This document shows positions 7,639 to 15,261 of a DNA stretch of 15,261 nt, piece after piece. Made by a program: the position numbers and the translations under genes. The stretch covers positions 1 through 15,261 of the forward strand of contig JAOXYB010028367.1 in assembly GCA_028565635.1 (NCBI GenBank). The letters are read 5' to 3'. The notes beneath the pieces were generated by a model. The model was not told the DNA's origin. It was given only the letters and a program-made list of their open reading frames with translations, and searched no databases. Every line of letters begins with the position of its first letter. Position 1 is the first letter of the stretch. This stretch comes from Phoronis ovalis. Its lineage: Eukaryota > Phoronida > Phoronidae.

Positions 7639-10600
7639 CTTAAAACAAGAGACAATGATACTTTTATATTTCAGTATTAATGTTGTGTTATTAAAACAAA
7701 AATAAAATAAACTACATTTCAATACTCTTAAAACTTTATCAGTGTTGATGCCCTCTGGTGATGTCATCAGTAAATGCTTTGTTGCAAGCAAAATTTTTGA
7801 ACTGAACTTTTAGCAAATCTAAATGAATATTCATTGAGAACCAAAACATGAAGTTGTACCATTAGTATTGTGTGTAGCATACAATTCTAGTGTTATATCT
7901 AAAAAGCTTCTTTTACTGCATGATGTTCTTGGAGCACTTTTTCGACACAAGCAAAATAACTTATCACCCAAGATTATAGTGGTTTTGACTGTTGTTCTTA
8001 TAACATATGTTATATCTACTTTTCTTTAGATAAATACTGGTAAACTGGTAAACATGTTTTTTTCTATCTCTATTAGAAATCTGACAACTGATGATATCAT
8101 TGATTGTTAATCATTTTTAGATTTAAGTATGTAAATTATTAGATATACGTGTATATTCTGAGTAGAGACTAGGATAAAATGTAATCCTTTGGTTGTAAAT
8201 AAAAAAAAAATCAGTGTTGATCAGCATTACCTTTCATATTGATGTAGATAAGCTGTGAAAACATCAGAGACATTCCTCCGGGTGGCGGCCATTGTACTTT
8301 CTCATACATGATAGGTATAATTGGTTTCCGCAACAAATCCGCTAAACTCAACTCTTGATGACAGTGATGAGAAACAACAAACTTTGGTGTAATGCAAGCA
8401 AGAATAACCTATGATGAAAATTGACACATGGAAAAATGGGTTTAAACTCAAAGGTTTTAAAAATTCACTGCAATATAACAAACCTATAAAAGAAGCATAG
8501 TGCTATTACATACTGAACAGACTTGATTTCTGGTTGAATCCACCTGAAATGGAATCTGACTTGTGTTTAAATAAACGTGGTACCGGTACCCTTCATTAGA
8601 ATATCTTTACACTGACTAACATTTTATCTAAGATTATTACCTTAGCCTTCCTAATTCCTTCATCAATTCTATTATACAACTGATCACCTCCTCCCATCTG
8701 ACCAATGTCCATCCAACATGAGAATCCAGCACGTTCCATCTTGTCTCGCGTTTCACGCACCTCGTCTTGACTATCCCATTGATAGCTGAAGAAAATTTGT
8801 GGTGGATCCACCTCTGATTCTAAAGTACATAAAAATAATGTTTTTTAATTTAACGATGCCTAGCACACCATCCTGATTGAAAGGCAGGCACCAAGGAATA
8901 CATTTCAGCCAGTAAAACTCCCCCCAGACTTGATAGCTTGGTTCCGACCAGAGAGTAAAACACTCCCAACTTGAATTTTCGCTGAGATTAGTGAGCCTCA
9001 AACCTCCAACTACCTAGTACATACTCTTGTATTCATTCACCAAGTCCTAAATTATATGATGTCATAAACCAACAAACAATAAAGAGATTATTTACATGCA
9101 GTAGGTGGTACAGATAAACAATAAGATCAGTGTTCTACGAATGATGAATCTCAGAACTATCTGCATCCACACCTGACTAATTCACACAAACTTGGAGAAT
9201 CGACAATTGATTCAGTTAGTAATATTATTAAAACTCAATAGAATTATATAATCTTGTTACCTTGTCCATTCTGAATAATCTCAATGATGTCATCCCGGTG
9301 CATCTGTTCCAGACAGGAAATAATCATGTCAACTGATAAAGCCGTATTTCCACTTGATATGATCCAGTCGGCTATTAAGGCAAGGCCAGGGTTCAAGTCT
9401 TCTCCAAATTTGTCAATTTTATTCTTTTTGTATCCTACAAAAAAAGAATTATCAAGTGACATTAAATTTAAACTTTTAATTTTTTTTGTGAATTTCAAAG
9501 TAATTATTTTTACAAGAGGCCAGTTAATAAAAGTTACCATGTATCATTTATAAAAGTGTCACATTGATGCTACAATGTTGGTTAATTCCTTAAAGGATGG
9601 AAGGCTTTATATGACTGTCTTGTATAGCCCATTTGAACTATAAAGAATTCAAAGTCAAGCTTTCCAAATTATACGACCTATTATATAGTTTGCAATTACA
9701 GAAAGAAATGGACAAACCTAATTTCTTTCCCAGGGCTGTCCAGTCCTGTCCCTCTGATCCTCCGTTTAAAAGCTTTGCACCACTTTTGGTCCAACTAGGC
9801 ATATCAGCGGCAGTCCTTTCAATATTGGGAGTGTTCTCCTGAGCCACTTGTTCTATCAATGTGTCCGAAAAGATTGGACCTTCTTTGACTGAAACCGTAA
9901 GAAATTTCGATAAAGAGCTGTTTTTAATAACTTACTTTTGATTAAGGGGTTTGGAAATCAATTTCAACATAAAGCTGTTTTTACTAACTTACTTTTGATT
10001 AAGGATGCTGGAAACCAACTTCAATATAGAGCTGTTTTTACTAACTTACTTTTGATTAAGGGTGGTGGAAACCAATTTTGATATATAGCTGTTTAACTAA
10101 CTTACTTTTGATTAAGGGAGCTGGAAACCAACTTCATTATAGAGTTGTTTTGCAAACTTACTTTTAATTAAGGAAACAAACTTCAACATAGAGCTGCTTT
10201 TATTAACTTACTTTTAATTAAGGGTGCTGGAAACCAACTTCGATATAGGGCTGTTTTTACTCGCCTGTGATCACATAGGACAATCTGAAATATAAAAATT
10301 ATCATTTCTTACAACATATATCTACAGAATACATGTTATCTCAAGCTACCTATGTGTACATGTGTAGAAGCCCTATCTGAGTTCAATTCTAAAGCTGACT
10401 GAAATAAGCAGCAGATTTTCGAGTAAACTGTAACCACCTTTATAACTTCACATCTAAGAAAAAAGGAAAAAAATTCAAGTGTGCTTGTCATAGCCTGGTT
10501 CAGCACAATACCATAAAATGTTTATATCTTTTACAATGGAATTACAAATGATCTCACCTTATTTGCTAAACATTCATCCAAGTTCAGGAAGTGGCTGCCA

Positions 10601-13600
10601 TTCGTTGATTTCTTGTCACAGACACATTCTACACAGATCCTATACGAAATGCGTCTCACCCACATTTCACGTAAATCAGACAATGTGGAATCTATGAAAT
10701 TTCTAACCTGAAAAGAGTTACGCCAAGAAAACGTAAAATTTGTGTAGTTTGGTTAAACCAAATATGGTGGTTTGAACTCGCAATTAGTCAAATGGATAGT
10801 CATATTGCATGCACACGGTGTACCAGGTACTACAGATTATACAGACCCCTCAATGGGACTACTCCCTGAGGAGATTACTTTATTTTCATAAATATGGGAT
10901 TTAATATACAATATTGTTTTAGTGATAAACAAATATTCTTTAAATTAAAGTTTTGGGATTTGTTTTACTCTAAATCACCATACTTTTTTTGAATACTTCC
11001 AGATTTACTTTCAAAAATTTTGAATCTTGTCTCTATCTCTTAGAATTTCGTTTGAGTTTAGCTATTCTCACATTTCATTTTTTATGCATACTTATTTGAT
11101 TCAATTTTGGTAAACAATCTACTAATTAAGCAAAATGATCAACAAAATTTTAATTCAGGCACTGGGAAGTTATCTGATAATGCTTACCTTGGCACAAGCA
11201 GAAGTGTCCGGGGGCGTCTGAGCAAGTTTTTCAGTTGACTGCAGCGACTGAGTGTCAAAATTATCTAAATCACCTAACACAGCTACACGTAGCACCGTAA
11301 CCTACAAAATTAAAATTCTTTGTTACTCTACATTATATTCAAGAAACTTTCAGAAGTCGTACCAACATGTGGGAGCAGCATCATACGAGCTCGTTTACAA
11401 AAAAATAATTGCAGGCCACTGAAAATATATTGCATTATGGCAAATTCTCCAACCTTACCTTGATTGTGGCCTCCTTAAATGCAGACATTTCTAACACAAA
11501 ATCATGCTCATTGTCAAGAAAAAACCTGGCAAGATGGTAAAATAGTTTTGGTTCGCTGCCACCATTTTCCTGTGACCACCTAACAGCACGGGTTAAAATT
11601 CGGTGAAACAAGCCTTCTGTAAAGCACAATTAAATTGGTATTAGTAAACAGATCAATTATTTCCAACATTTCTTTGTATTTTCTTATGTTCTGACATTGT
11701 GTGTAGGAATAGTAAATCGCTAGCACTGATTCAGGACTGTGAGCTCAAGGTGGTTCCTTAGTTTGAATGAACTAGTTTCATCATTATAATCATTAATCAT
11801 ATTTTCTGATGCCTGTTCTATTAAGCCCTAATATAGTGCCACCTAATATGTGACTGCACAAAACACGCCAAAGGTTATGATAAGCCTCAATACAGATAGT
11901 TTACTGGATAATTTGCATATCAAATGTCCAGTAAACCAATGCCTCATGATGTGACATACAGTTTTTGACACCAAAAACCATAAAATTGCTATGATTAACC
12001 TTACTACCAGTAGCCTGTTAAGTAAACCAATGGCATATTACGTGACATGGCACAGTTTTGGATGGTATAAAGTGCATATATTATACTACAACTATTTTCA
12101 TAAATACAAGATGTAATAACAGTGTTAAAATAGCCCCTGTCATCAATACCATGCAAATACTATTTCATAGACAGTCTTACCTGGAAGGAAACCATAAAAA
12201 TCTAAGTAGAAAACTACATCTAATGGTTTGCTTGTGAAGACACTCTCCGGGGATGCACAATGCTTAAGTCTGCATGGAACATAGTAACTCTTATATGCAT
12301 AGCCACGGCTGCTACTTAACTGAAAAAAATAAATAAAAATAATAATCAAAGATATCAGGTTATTTCATACATGAAGTTTATTTTTTTGTGTTGCAATCCC
12401 AATAGAACCCTTCCTAATGGCAGTTTCCAAATGTAACCACAAGGGGCATGTCGAGGTTAAATCTGAATTCAAACTGTGTGAAAGACCTAGTACGTTTTGT
12501 GTCAAGTAAAATAATATTCATTGTACTGCAAAATGTATAACCTGGCCTTACATTCTTTCAGTACTCAAAATTTTGGACAATGTAAACAAAAAAAAATGTT
12601 TATTGCACTTGCTCTGTAAAAGTTGTTATGTTTAATTTTTGGGACTGCTTGGAATTGGTTTGTTAAATACTCACAGAGTTTGGTGGAAGACGGCAGCAAA
12701 TGAGATCAAACTTCTCCATTAAACCCAGTAACGCTGGCTTCTCATTCTGTATATCGCTCCATAAATGGCTGATAAGTTGCTCGTCAAGTATTCCGTCCTT
12801 GTCTAACCTATTCCATGAATCCACATAAGTAAAAGACTGCAACAAGAAAACATTTGGTTATCAGTTTTAAGTTCATCAAATGTAGGTTCAAAGAAACCAG
12901 ATAATTCGTAGCACCATTCCTAATTGTAGACACAACATAAACATGATTTGATGAATAAGACCTCTTCTAATTGTAGATTTTTTTTGTTGTTAGCAATATA
13001 TATGGACTAAATGCCTTGAACCATTCTCATTTTACTTTTTAGTACATCCAGTAAAACATTTTGCCAAGGTATACTTGAATTTGTCTGCCTTCCCCCTCCC
13101 ATTGTGATTCTAAAATTTTGACTGCTTTTCCGGTAATTAAAATTCACTCATAAACAATTCAAACTTTTGTTATTGATACTTTTTACACTCTTGCTACACC
13201 TGCATTGCATTTCTTCCACGTCATATGTAACCCTTGAATTTCTTCCACGCTCCTCAGTTAAAGAATGGCCAGTCTATTGACTGCTCCTTACCTGTTGATC
13301 AAGTAGTTTCACAGTGATCAATCTCTTGAACATATCTACTAGCCATTTTGGTTGTAATATCACAGTGTTCTGTAATACATTGTCTAAAGTCCCAGAGTTT
13401 CCGTAATAAATCATAATGCCTAGATCATGATAAAATTCTAATGTTGTCTTCAATTCCTCATCTGTAACAACCCCTTCTTCTTTAGCAACTTCCCTTATCT
13501 GAAATTTAAAATAATTTTTTTTATTTTTTTCTGTTTTAAAATAAACCTTTTGGTAGATGTTAAAGAAGAAAATTTTATGGGATAGTTACCATTTTCCTCT

Positions 13601-15099
13601 ATTTAATATCAGTAAAAGATCTTTCTAAAACTAAAATGAGCCAGAGCTTTCACTTGACCTACAATAATATTTACATAATACATCTAGCTGGCAGCTGGGC
13701 AGACGTTGGGCCTTCAGTAACTGTTTAAAACATATACGGATTAAAAGTAGATTGTTTTAAAGAAGAATGAACTCCCGGTCCACTGCTGTGGTCAATAATT
13801 ATCAATGTATAAGGCAATAAGAGGCTTGAACAACTTCAACACATCATTCAATCAAGTATAGCAGATGTTATCCCTTAAGGTAACATCTGTCCCAAAAACC
13901 TAAAGTACATTATAAAATGCTAAATACCTGGTCAAAAGACACAAAATTGACTCCAGAATCGACTAGTTTGGCAACAGCTTGTTCAAGTTTCAGCCATTTT
14001 ATTGGCATCTGCTCTCCCATGTAGGGCTGTTTACTGGCCATTTCTTCAACATGACGGCGAAAATCTTTTACCTAAAAAGGAAAATAATGTATTGCTAACC
14101 TAATTTCAGATTATTTTATACATTGGAATTATATTGCACTTAATTACACAGATGTCAATTAGAAGTTAAAATAACATTTCAGTTGGCCATATTATAATAG
14201 CAGGCAAAAGTTATGCTACTATCAGTTTATATTGTACACAGGAAAATATTATTATTCAATGAAAAAAAATCCTTCCAGCACAGTCTATCTCTATTCCTTG
14301 ATCAGTCTACGCGACATTTTGAATTTCCTTCCTTTCCTTTCCAGTCAGCGACAGTAAGGTTTTTAAATTAAAACTTGTTTTAACAATTATAGTCATTCAA
14401 AACTGGGAAAATAACAAAACCTGAAATAATGGCAGAAAATATGTATTTATCTACATTTATCCACTATACGAAATATTTTTTATGTTTAATATGTCAAGAT
14501 ATTAAATCTAGAAAGTACCTGTTCGTCTTCTCCATTTTGGATACTATTCTCTACAGCATAAAATTTATTTATTATGTGTCGCTGATAAGGCTTGCCTACT
14601 AAGTATTGCCGTATTCTAGCAAACTTCTCTTCCACCTAAAAAAATGCAAAGACACTACTGGTTCAGGTCACAGAAAGATTCCAGGCTTCAGTAAAGGGGA
14701 AATTTCTTTACAGAATTTTATGTGGTATTTGGGTTTTTAAAGGCATGTATGTAAAATGATTTCAAAAGTAAGTAGAACGAAAAGCAGCACTACATAAAAA
14801 ATCCCTTATAGTACAGTGTAATCAGTAAATGCATAACACACTAATTTTATATTCAAAAATACTATTTAAATATTAATATATTTATTCATTGCGCGGCATA
14901 TACAAATAAAACCTACCATCTGATCTAAAATATCAGGATCACTAGCTAAACTATTCCGGTGTGTGCCAACTATAAATATTGGTGGTGACAGTGTCATGTT
15001 GTCAACGCTATTCCTTGTGTTCTGTGCTGTATGCGCATGAATTGAATTCATCCAATAATCCATATAATCTAAGTTGGACAACTCACTTTCACGACAGTC
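7274..15099 (-). CDS. ROCO-family protein, Roc-COR-Death-TIR with C-terminal CaaX (3' 15 exons, 5' end outside window)
   Basis: Fifteen exons join in one open frame of 837 codons plus stop, every intron GT-AG and phase-matched. Numbering from the window edge: residues 1-61 are the end of the Roc GTPase domain (IFIVGTHRN, the G4 region); about 62-345 are COR (MPIKWLKLE, NTVILQPKWLVDMFKR, YYVPCRL, FLPEGLFHRILTRA); 409-482 are a Cys-rich linker (ICVECVC, HFLNLDECLANKIVLCDHRR, SWFP); about 520-592 are a Death domain (DWTALGKKLGYKKNKIDKFG); 604-716 are a TIR domain; 718-837 are a low-complexity tail ending CGVCIIL. Roc-COR units act as GTP-regulated dimers; Death and TIR domains mediate innate-immune and cell-death signalling, and some TIRs cleave NAD. 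The domain order is seen; a role in immune signalling at a membrane is inferred. Ankyrin or leucine-rich repeats, common at ROCO N-termini, would lie upstream. Confidence 0.94.
8231..8408 (-). CDS. ROCO exon (TIR domain, second half)
   Basis: Fifty-nine codons plus one base; acceptor CATCATAG, donor GTAATG. It encodes VILACITPKFVVSHHCHQEL, then SLADLLRKPIIPIMYEKVQW. The Glu in CHQEL (residue 676) sits where NAD-cleaving TIRs such as SARM1 have their catalytic Glu. After the fold comes PPPGGMSLMFSQLIYINMK. Confidence 0.94.
8641..8819 (-). CDS. ROCO exon (TIR domain, first half)
   Basis: Two bases complete Glu598, then 59 codons; acceptor GTACTTTAG, donor GTAATA. It encodes PPQIFFSYQWDSQDEVRETR, DKMERAGFSCWMDIGQMGGG and DQLYNRIDEGIRKAK. 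IFFSYQWD is TIR box 1; GFSCWMDIGQMGGGD is strand B plus the BB loop. The WMD-x-x-x-M-x-x-GD form is nearer to bacterial-like and SARM-like TIRs than to Toll/IL-1-receptor TIRs. Confidence 0.95.
8820..9260 (-). other. ROCO intron between Death and TIR exons, with repeat-like segment
   Basis: 441 bp. The part 8860-9010 is richer in G+C than usual here and holds two related direct segments, 8909-8933 and 8948-8973, both of the form CCAG-AGTAAAAC-CTCCC-ACTTGA. This could be a worn short interspersed repeat. A minus-strand frame here (8771-9001) has stops in the splice phase and no domain. Confidence 0.45.
9261..9434 (-). CDS. ROCO exon (Death domain, second half)
   Basis: Two bases complete Gly540, then 57 codons, then one base of Glu598. 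Acceptor TTTTTGTAG, donor GTAACA. It encodes YKKNKIDKFGEDLNPGLALI, ADWIISSGNTALSVDMIISC and LEQMHRDDIIEIIQNGQ, matching Death-domain helices 3-6. Such domains recruit other Death-domain adaptors by homotypic contact. Confidence 0.95.
9718..9888 (-). CDS. ROCO exon (Death domain, first half)
   Basis: Two bases complete codon 483, then 56 codons, then one base of Gly540. Acceptor ACGGTTTCAG, donor GTTTGT (weak). It begins KEGPIFSDTLIEQVAQEN and ends GQDWTALGKKL. The D-W-x-x-L-x-x-K-L-G block is the central Death-domain motif, split here by an intron. Confidence 0.92.
9889..10260 (-). repeat. Tandem array of 50-57 bp units running from a coding exon through a whole intron
   Basis: About 6.5 diverged copies. 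One copy (10212-10260) is coding; the rest make up the 323-bp intron 9889-10211. Each intronic copy keeps AAAAGTAAG, putting donor-like GT sites at 10211, 10161, 10105, 10049, 9992 and 9935 (spacings 50, 56, 56, 57, 57). The last, partial copy ends in GGTTTCAG, the real acceptor, matching GGTTTCCAG inside other copies. Copies 4-6 carry small deletions relative to 57 bp, which is 19 codons. Confidence 0.9.
10212..10284 (-). CDS. ROCO exon with WFP motif; founder copy of the intronic repeat
   Basis: Twenty-four codons plus one base: IVLCDHRRVKTALYRSWFPA, then PLIK and the first base of codon 483. Acceptor TATATTTCAG; donor A|GTAAGT. The earlier possible donor after CGA would leave phase 0 and not fit the next exon, which needs one leading base. 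From Val467 onward the exon is the coding member of the tandem array that fills the next intron. Confidence 0.85.
10558..10707 (-). CDS. ROCO exon (Cys-rich linker)
   Basis: Fifty codons, phase 0 at both ends; acceptor TCTTTTCAG, donor GTGAGA. It encodes a helix (VRNFIDSTLSDLREMW), then ISYRICVECVC, then HFLNLDECLANK. A Cys/His-rich strip ending HFLxLDECL is a familiar element after COR in invertebrate ROCO proteins; the paired Cys suggest a small metal-binding or disulphide fold, but that is inference. Confidence 0.92.
11188..11301 (-). CDS. ROCO exon (post-COR segment)
   Basis: Thirty-eight codons, phase 0 at both ends; acceptor ATTTTGTAG, donor GTAAGC. A hydrophobic strand (VTVLRVAVLGDL) is followed by a polar Ser/Thr/Gln stretch (TQSLQSTEKLAQTPPDTSAC). 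Divergent, so it rests mainly on frame, splice sites and fit between its neighbours. Confidence 0.87.
11459..11616 (-). CDS. ROCO exon (COR C-terminal subdomain)
   Basis: Two bases complete Glu318, then 52 codons; acceptor GCTTTACAG, donor GTAAGG. The sequence GLFHRILTRAVRWSQENGG is the standard continuation of FLPxGLFxRLxxRA in COR domains, followed by KLFYHLARFFLD and a beta-rich end. Confidence 0.94.
11617..12180 (-). other. ROCO intron with hairpin and direct repeat
   Basis: 564 bp. It contains a stem-loop at 11899-11936 (10-bp arms GTTTACTGGA/TCCAGTAAAC plus an inner ATTTG/CAAAT pair) and a 27-bp direct repeat at 11931-11957 and 12022-12048 (22 of 27 bases equal). Together these suggest the remnant of a small mobile element. 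No coding content. Confidence 0.5.
12181..12319 (-). CDS. ROCO exon (COR C-terminal subdomain)
   Basis: Forty-six codons plus one base; acceptor TTTTTTCAG, donor GTAAGA. It encodes GYAYKSYYVPCRL and, after a short loop, DVVFYLDFYGFLP. The YxVPCRL block marks the COR C-terminal half. The split Glu318 codon (G|AA) is completed by the next exon. Confidence 0.93.
12675..12836 (-). CDS. ROCO exon (COR domain)
   Basis: Fifty-four codons, phase 0 at both ends; acceptor TTGTTGCAG, donor GTGAGT. It encodes a helical segment with GILDEQLISHLW, LLGLMEKFDLICC and RLPPNS. The pattern G-x-L-x-x-x-L-x-x-x-x-W followed by L-x-x-x-M-E-x-F-D is typical of the middle of COR. Confidence 0.93.
13292..13498 (-). 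CDS. ROCO exon (core of COR domain)
   Basis: Sixty-nine codons, phase 0 at both ends; acceptor AAATTTCAG, donor GTAAGG. It carries the most conserved COR signature: LEFYHDLGIMIYYG, then NTVILQPKWLVDMFKRLIT. This winged-helix-like segment is the clearest single evidence that the gene is a ROCO. Confidence 0.95.
13862..13889. repeat. 28-bp near-perfect palindrome in a ROCO intron
   Basis: CAGATGTTA, then TC, then CCTTAAGG, then TAACATCTG. Without the two-base TC the 26 bases are exactly self-complementary. It lies in the intron 13499-13927 shortly before the acceptor side. Confidence 0.85.
13928..14071 (-). CDS. ROCO exon (start of COR domain)
   Basis: Forty-eight codons, phase 0 at both ends; acceptor CTTTTTAG, donor GTATTT. 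The segment EQMPIKWLKLEQAVAKLV matches the IPxxWLxxE block that opens COR domains. It ends NFVSFDQ. Confidence 0.92.
14519..14635 (-). CDS. ROCO exon (Roc to COR junction)
   Basis: Thirty-nine codons, phase 0 at both ends; acceptor TTTTTTAG, donor GTACTT. It encodes VEEKFARIRQYLVGKPYQRH and INKFYAVENSIQNGEDEQ. In Roc-COR proteins the last Roc helix is followed by a strand of the type FYAVDN, as here. Confidence 0.9.
14917..15099 (-). CDS. ROCO exon (end of Roc domain, G4 motif)
   Basis: Sixty-one codons, phase 0 at both ends; acceptor GATTGCAG, donor GTAGGT. It encodes DYMDYWMNSIHAHT and, after a polar loop, LSPPIFIVGTHRNSL. In Roc domains the beta-strand ending in GTHxD is the G4 guanine-recognition motif; here the last position is Asn (residue 49), not Asp. 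The P-loop and switch motifs must lie in upstream exons beyond 15261. Confidence 0.88.
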
Positions 15100-15215
15100 C
15101 TGCAATCAAGATAACATTAATTGTTCATTGTAAATGACTATGTGAAAAGTAAAAAAAAGAAAATGCAAAAACATGAATTTAGTTTAAGATCAAAGCTTTT
15201 GAAACTACTATATAT

Positions 15216-15250
<35 letters not shown>
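15216..15250. repeat. (TG)n microsatellite followed by (ATGT)n
   Basis: An uninterrupted TG run at 15216-15238 grades into ATGT units (15239-15250). It lies in the intron upstream of the first visible ROCO exon and is likely polymorphic. Confidence 0.95.
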
Positions 15251-15261
15251 GAGTGTGCATG

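Noticed and set aside
7477-7791. Minus-strand open frame of 104 codons over the ROCO last exon
   Set aside because: It is in a different frame from the phase set by the TIR exon and runs through the acceptor into the intron; the in-phase frame gives the tail and CaaX end.
8579-8590. Perfect 12-bp palindrome GGTACCGGTACC in an intron
   Set aside because: Short, single, with no related structure nearby; most likely chance.
7197-10260. The 25-bp and 57-bp tandem arrays as CRISPR-like repeats
   Set aside because: Units are directly adjacent without unique spacers and sit in a eukaryotic gene.
10258-10284. Alternative shorter WFP exon using the donor right after CDHRR (CGA|GTAAAA)
   Set aside because: It would end in phase 0, but the next exon needs one leading base; it would also drop the conserved WFP motif.

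Overview
This is animal nuclear DNA: about two-thirds A+T, with compact GT-AG introns, short exons and metazoan-only protein families. No bacterial operon, rRNA, tRNA or CRISPR can be supported. The AT-richness, the calponin/transgelin start and the Roc-COR-Death-TIR domain order fit an invertebrate, most likely a lophotrochozoan such as a bivalve mollusc. The species cannot be fixed from the sequence.

Two genes lie head to tail on the minus strand, and both run off the window. (1) From 15099 down to 7274 are the last 15 coding exons (837 codons plus stop) of a ROCO-family protein. In order it has the end of the Roc GTPase domain, a COR domain, a Cys-rich WFP-containing linker, a Death domain, a TIR domain and a disordered Pro/Gln/Thr-rich tail ending in a CaaX-type motif (CIIL). 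The start of the gene lies beyond 15261. (2) From 4890 down to 477 are the first five coding exons (135 codons) of a transgelin/calponin-like actin-binding protein: the whole N-terminal leader and nearly all of its calponin-homology domain. Its last exon or exons lie before position 1. All exon joins keep phase and all introns are GT-AG.

The 2.4 kb between the genes (4891-7273) holds the 3' UTR of the ROCO gene, some decayed repeat sequence, and the promoter and 5' UTR of the transgelin-like gene, including an abutting ETS/AP-1 motif pair. The introns are mostly simple AT-rich sequence, with a few palindromes and repeat fragments.

Two places stand out. The 323-bp intron at 9889-10211 consists almost entirely of diverged 50-57 bp tandem copies of the end of the preceding coding exon. 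Each copy carries a strong GTAAG splice donor, and the array ends in the real acceptor, so it looks like an intron made or remade by tandem duplication of exon sequence. The stop codon and CaaX box of the ROCO protein lie inside one unit of a 25-bp tandem repeat, whose other three copies continue into the 3' UTR. The two genes show no functional link: one looks like innate-immune or cell-death signalling, the other cytoskeletal.
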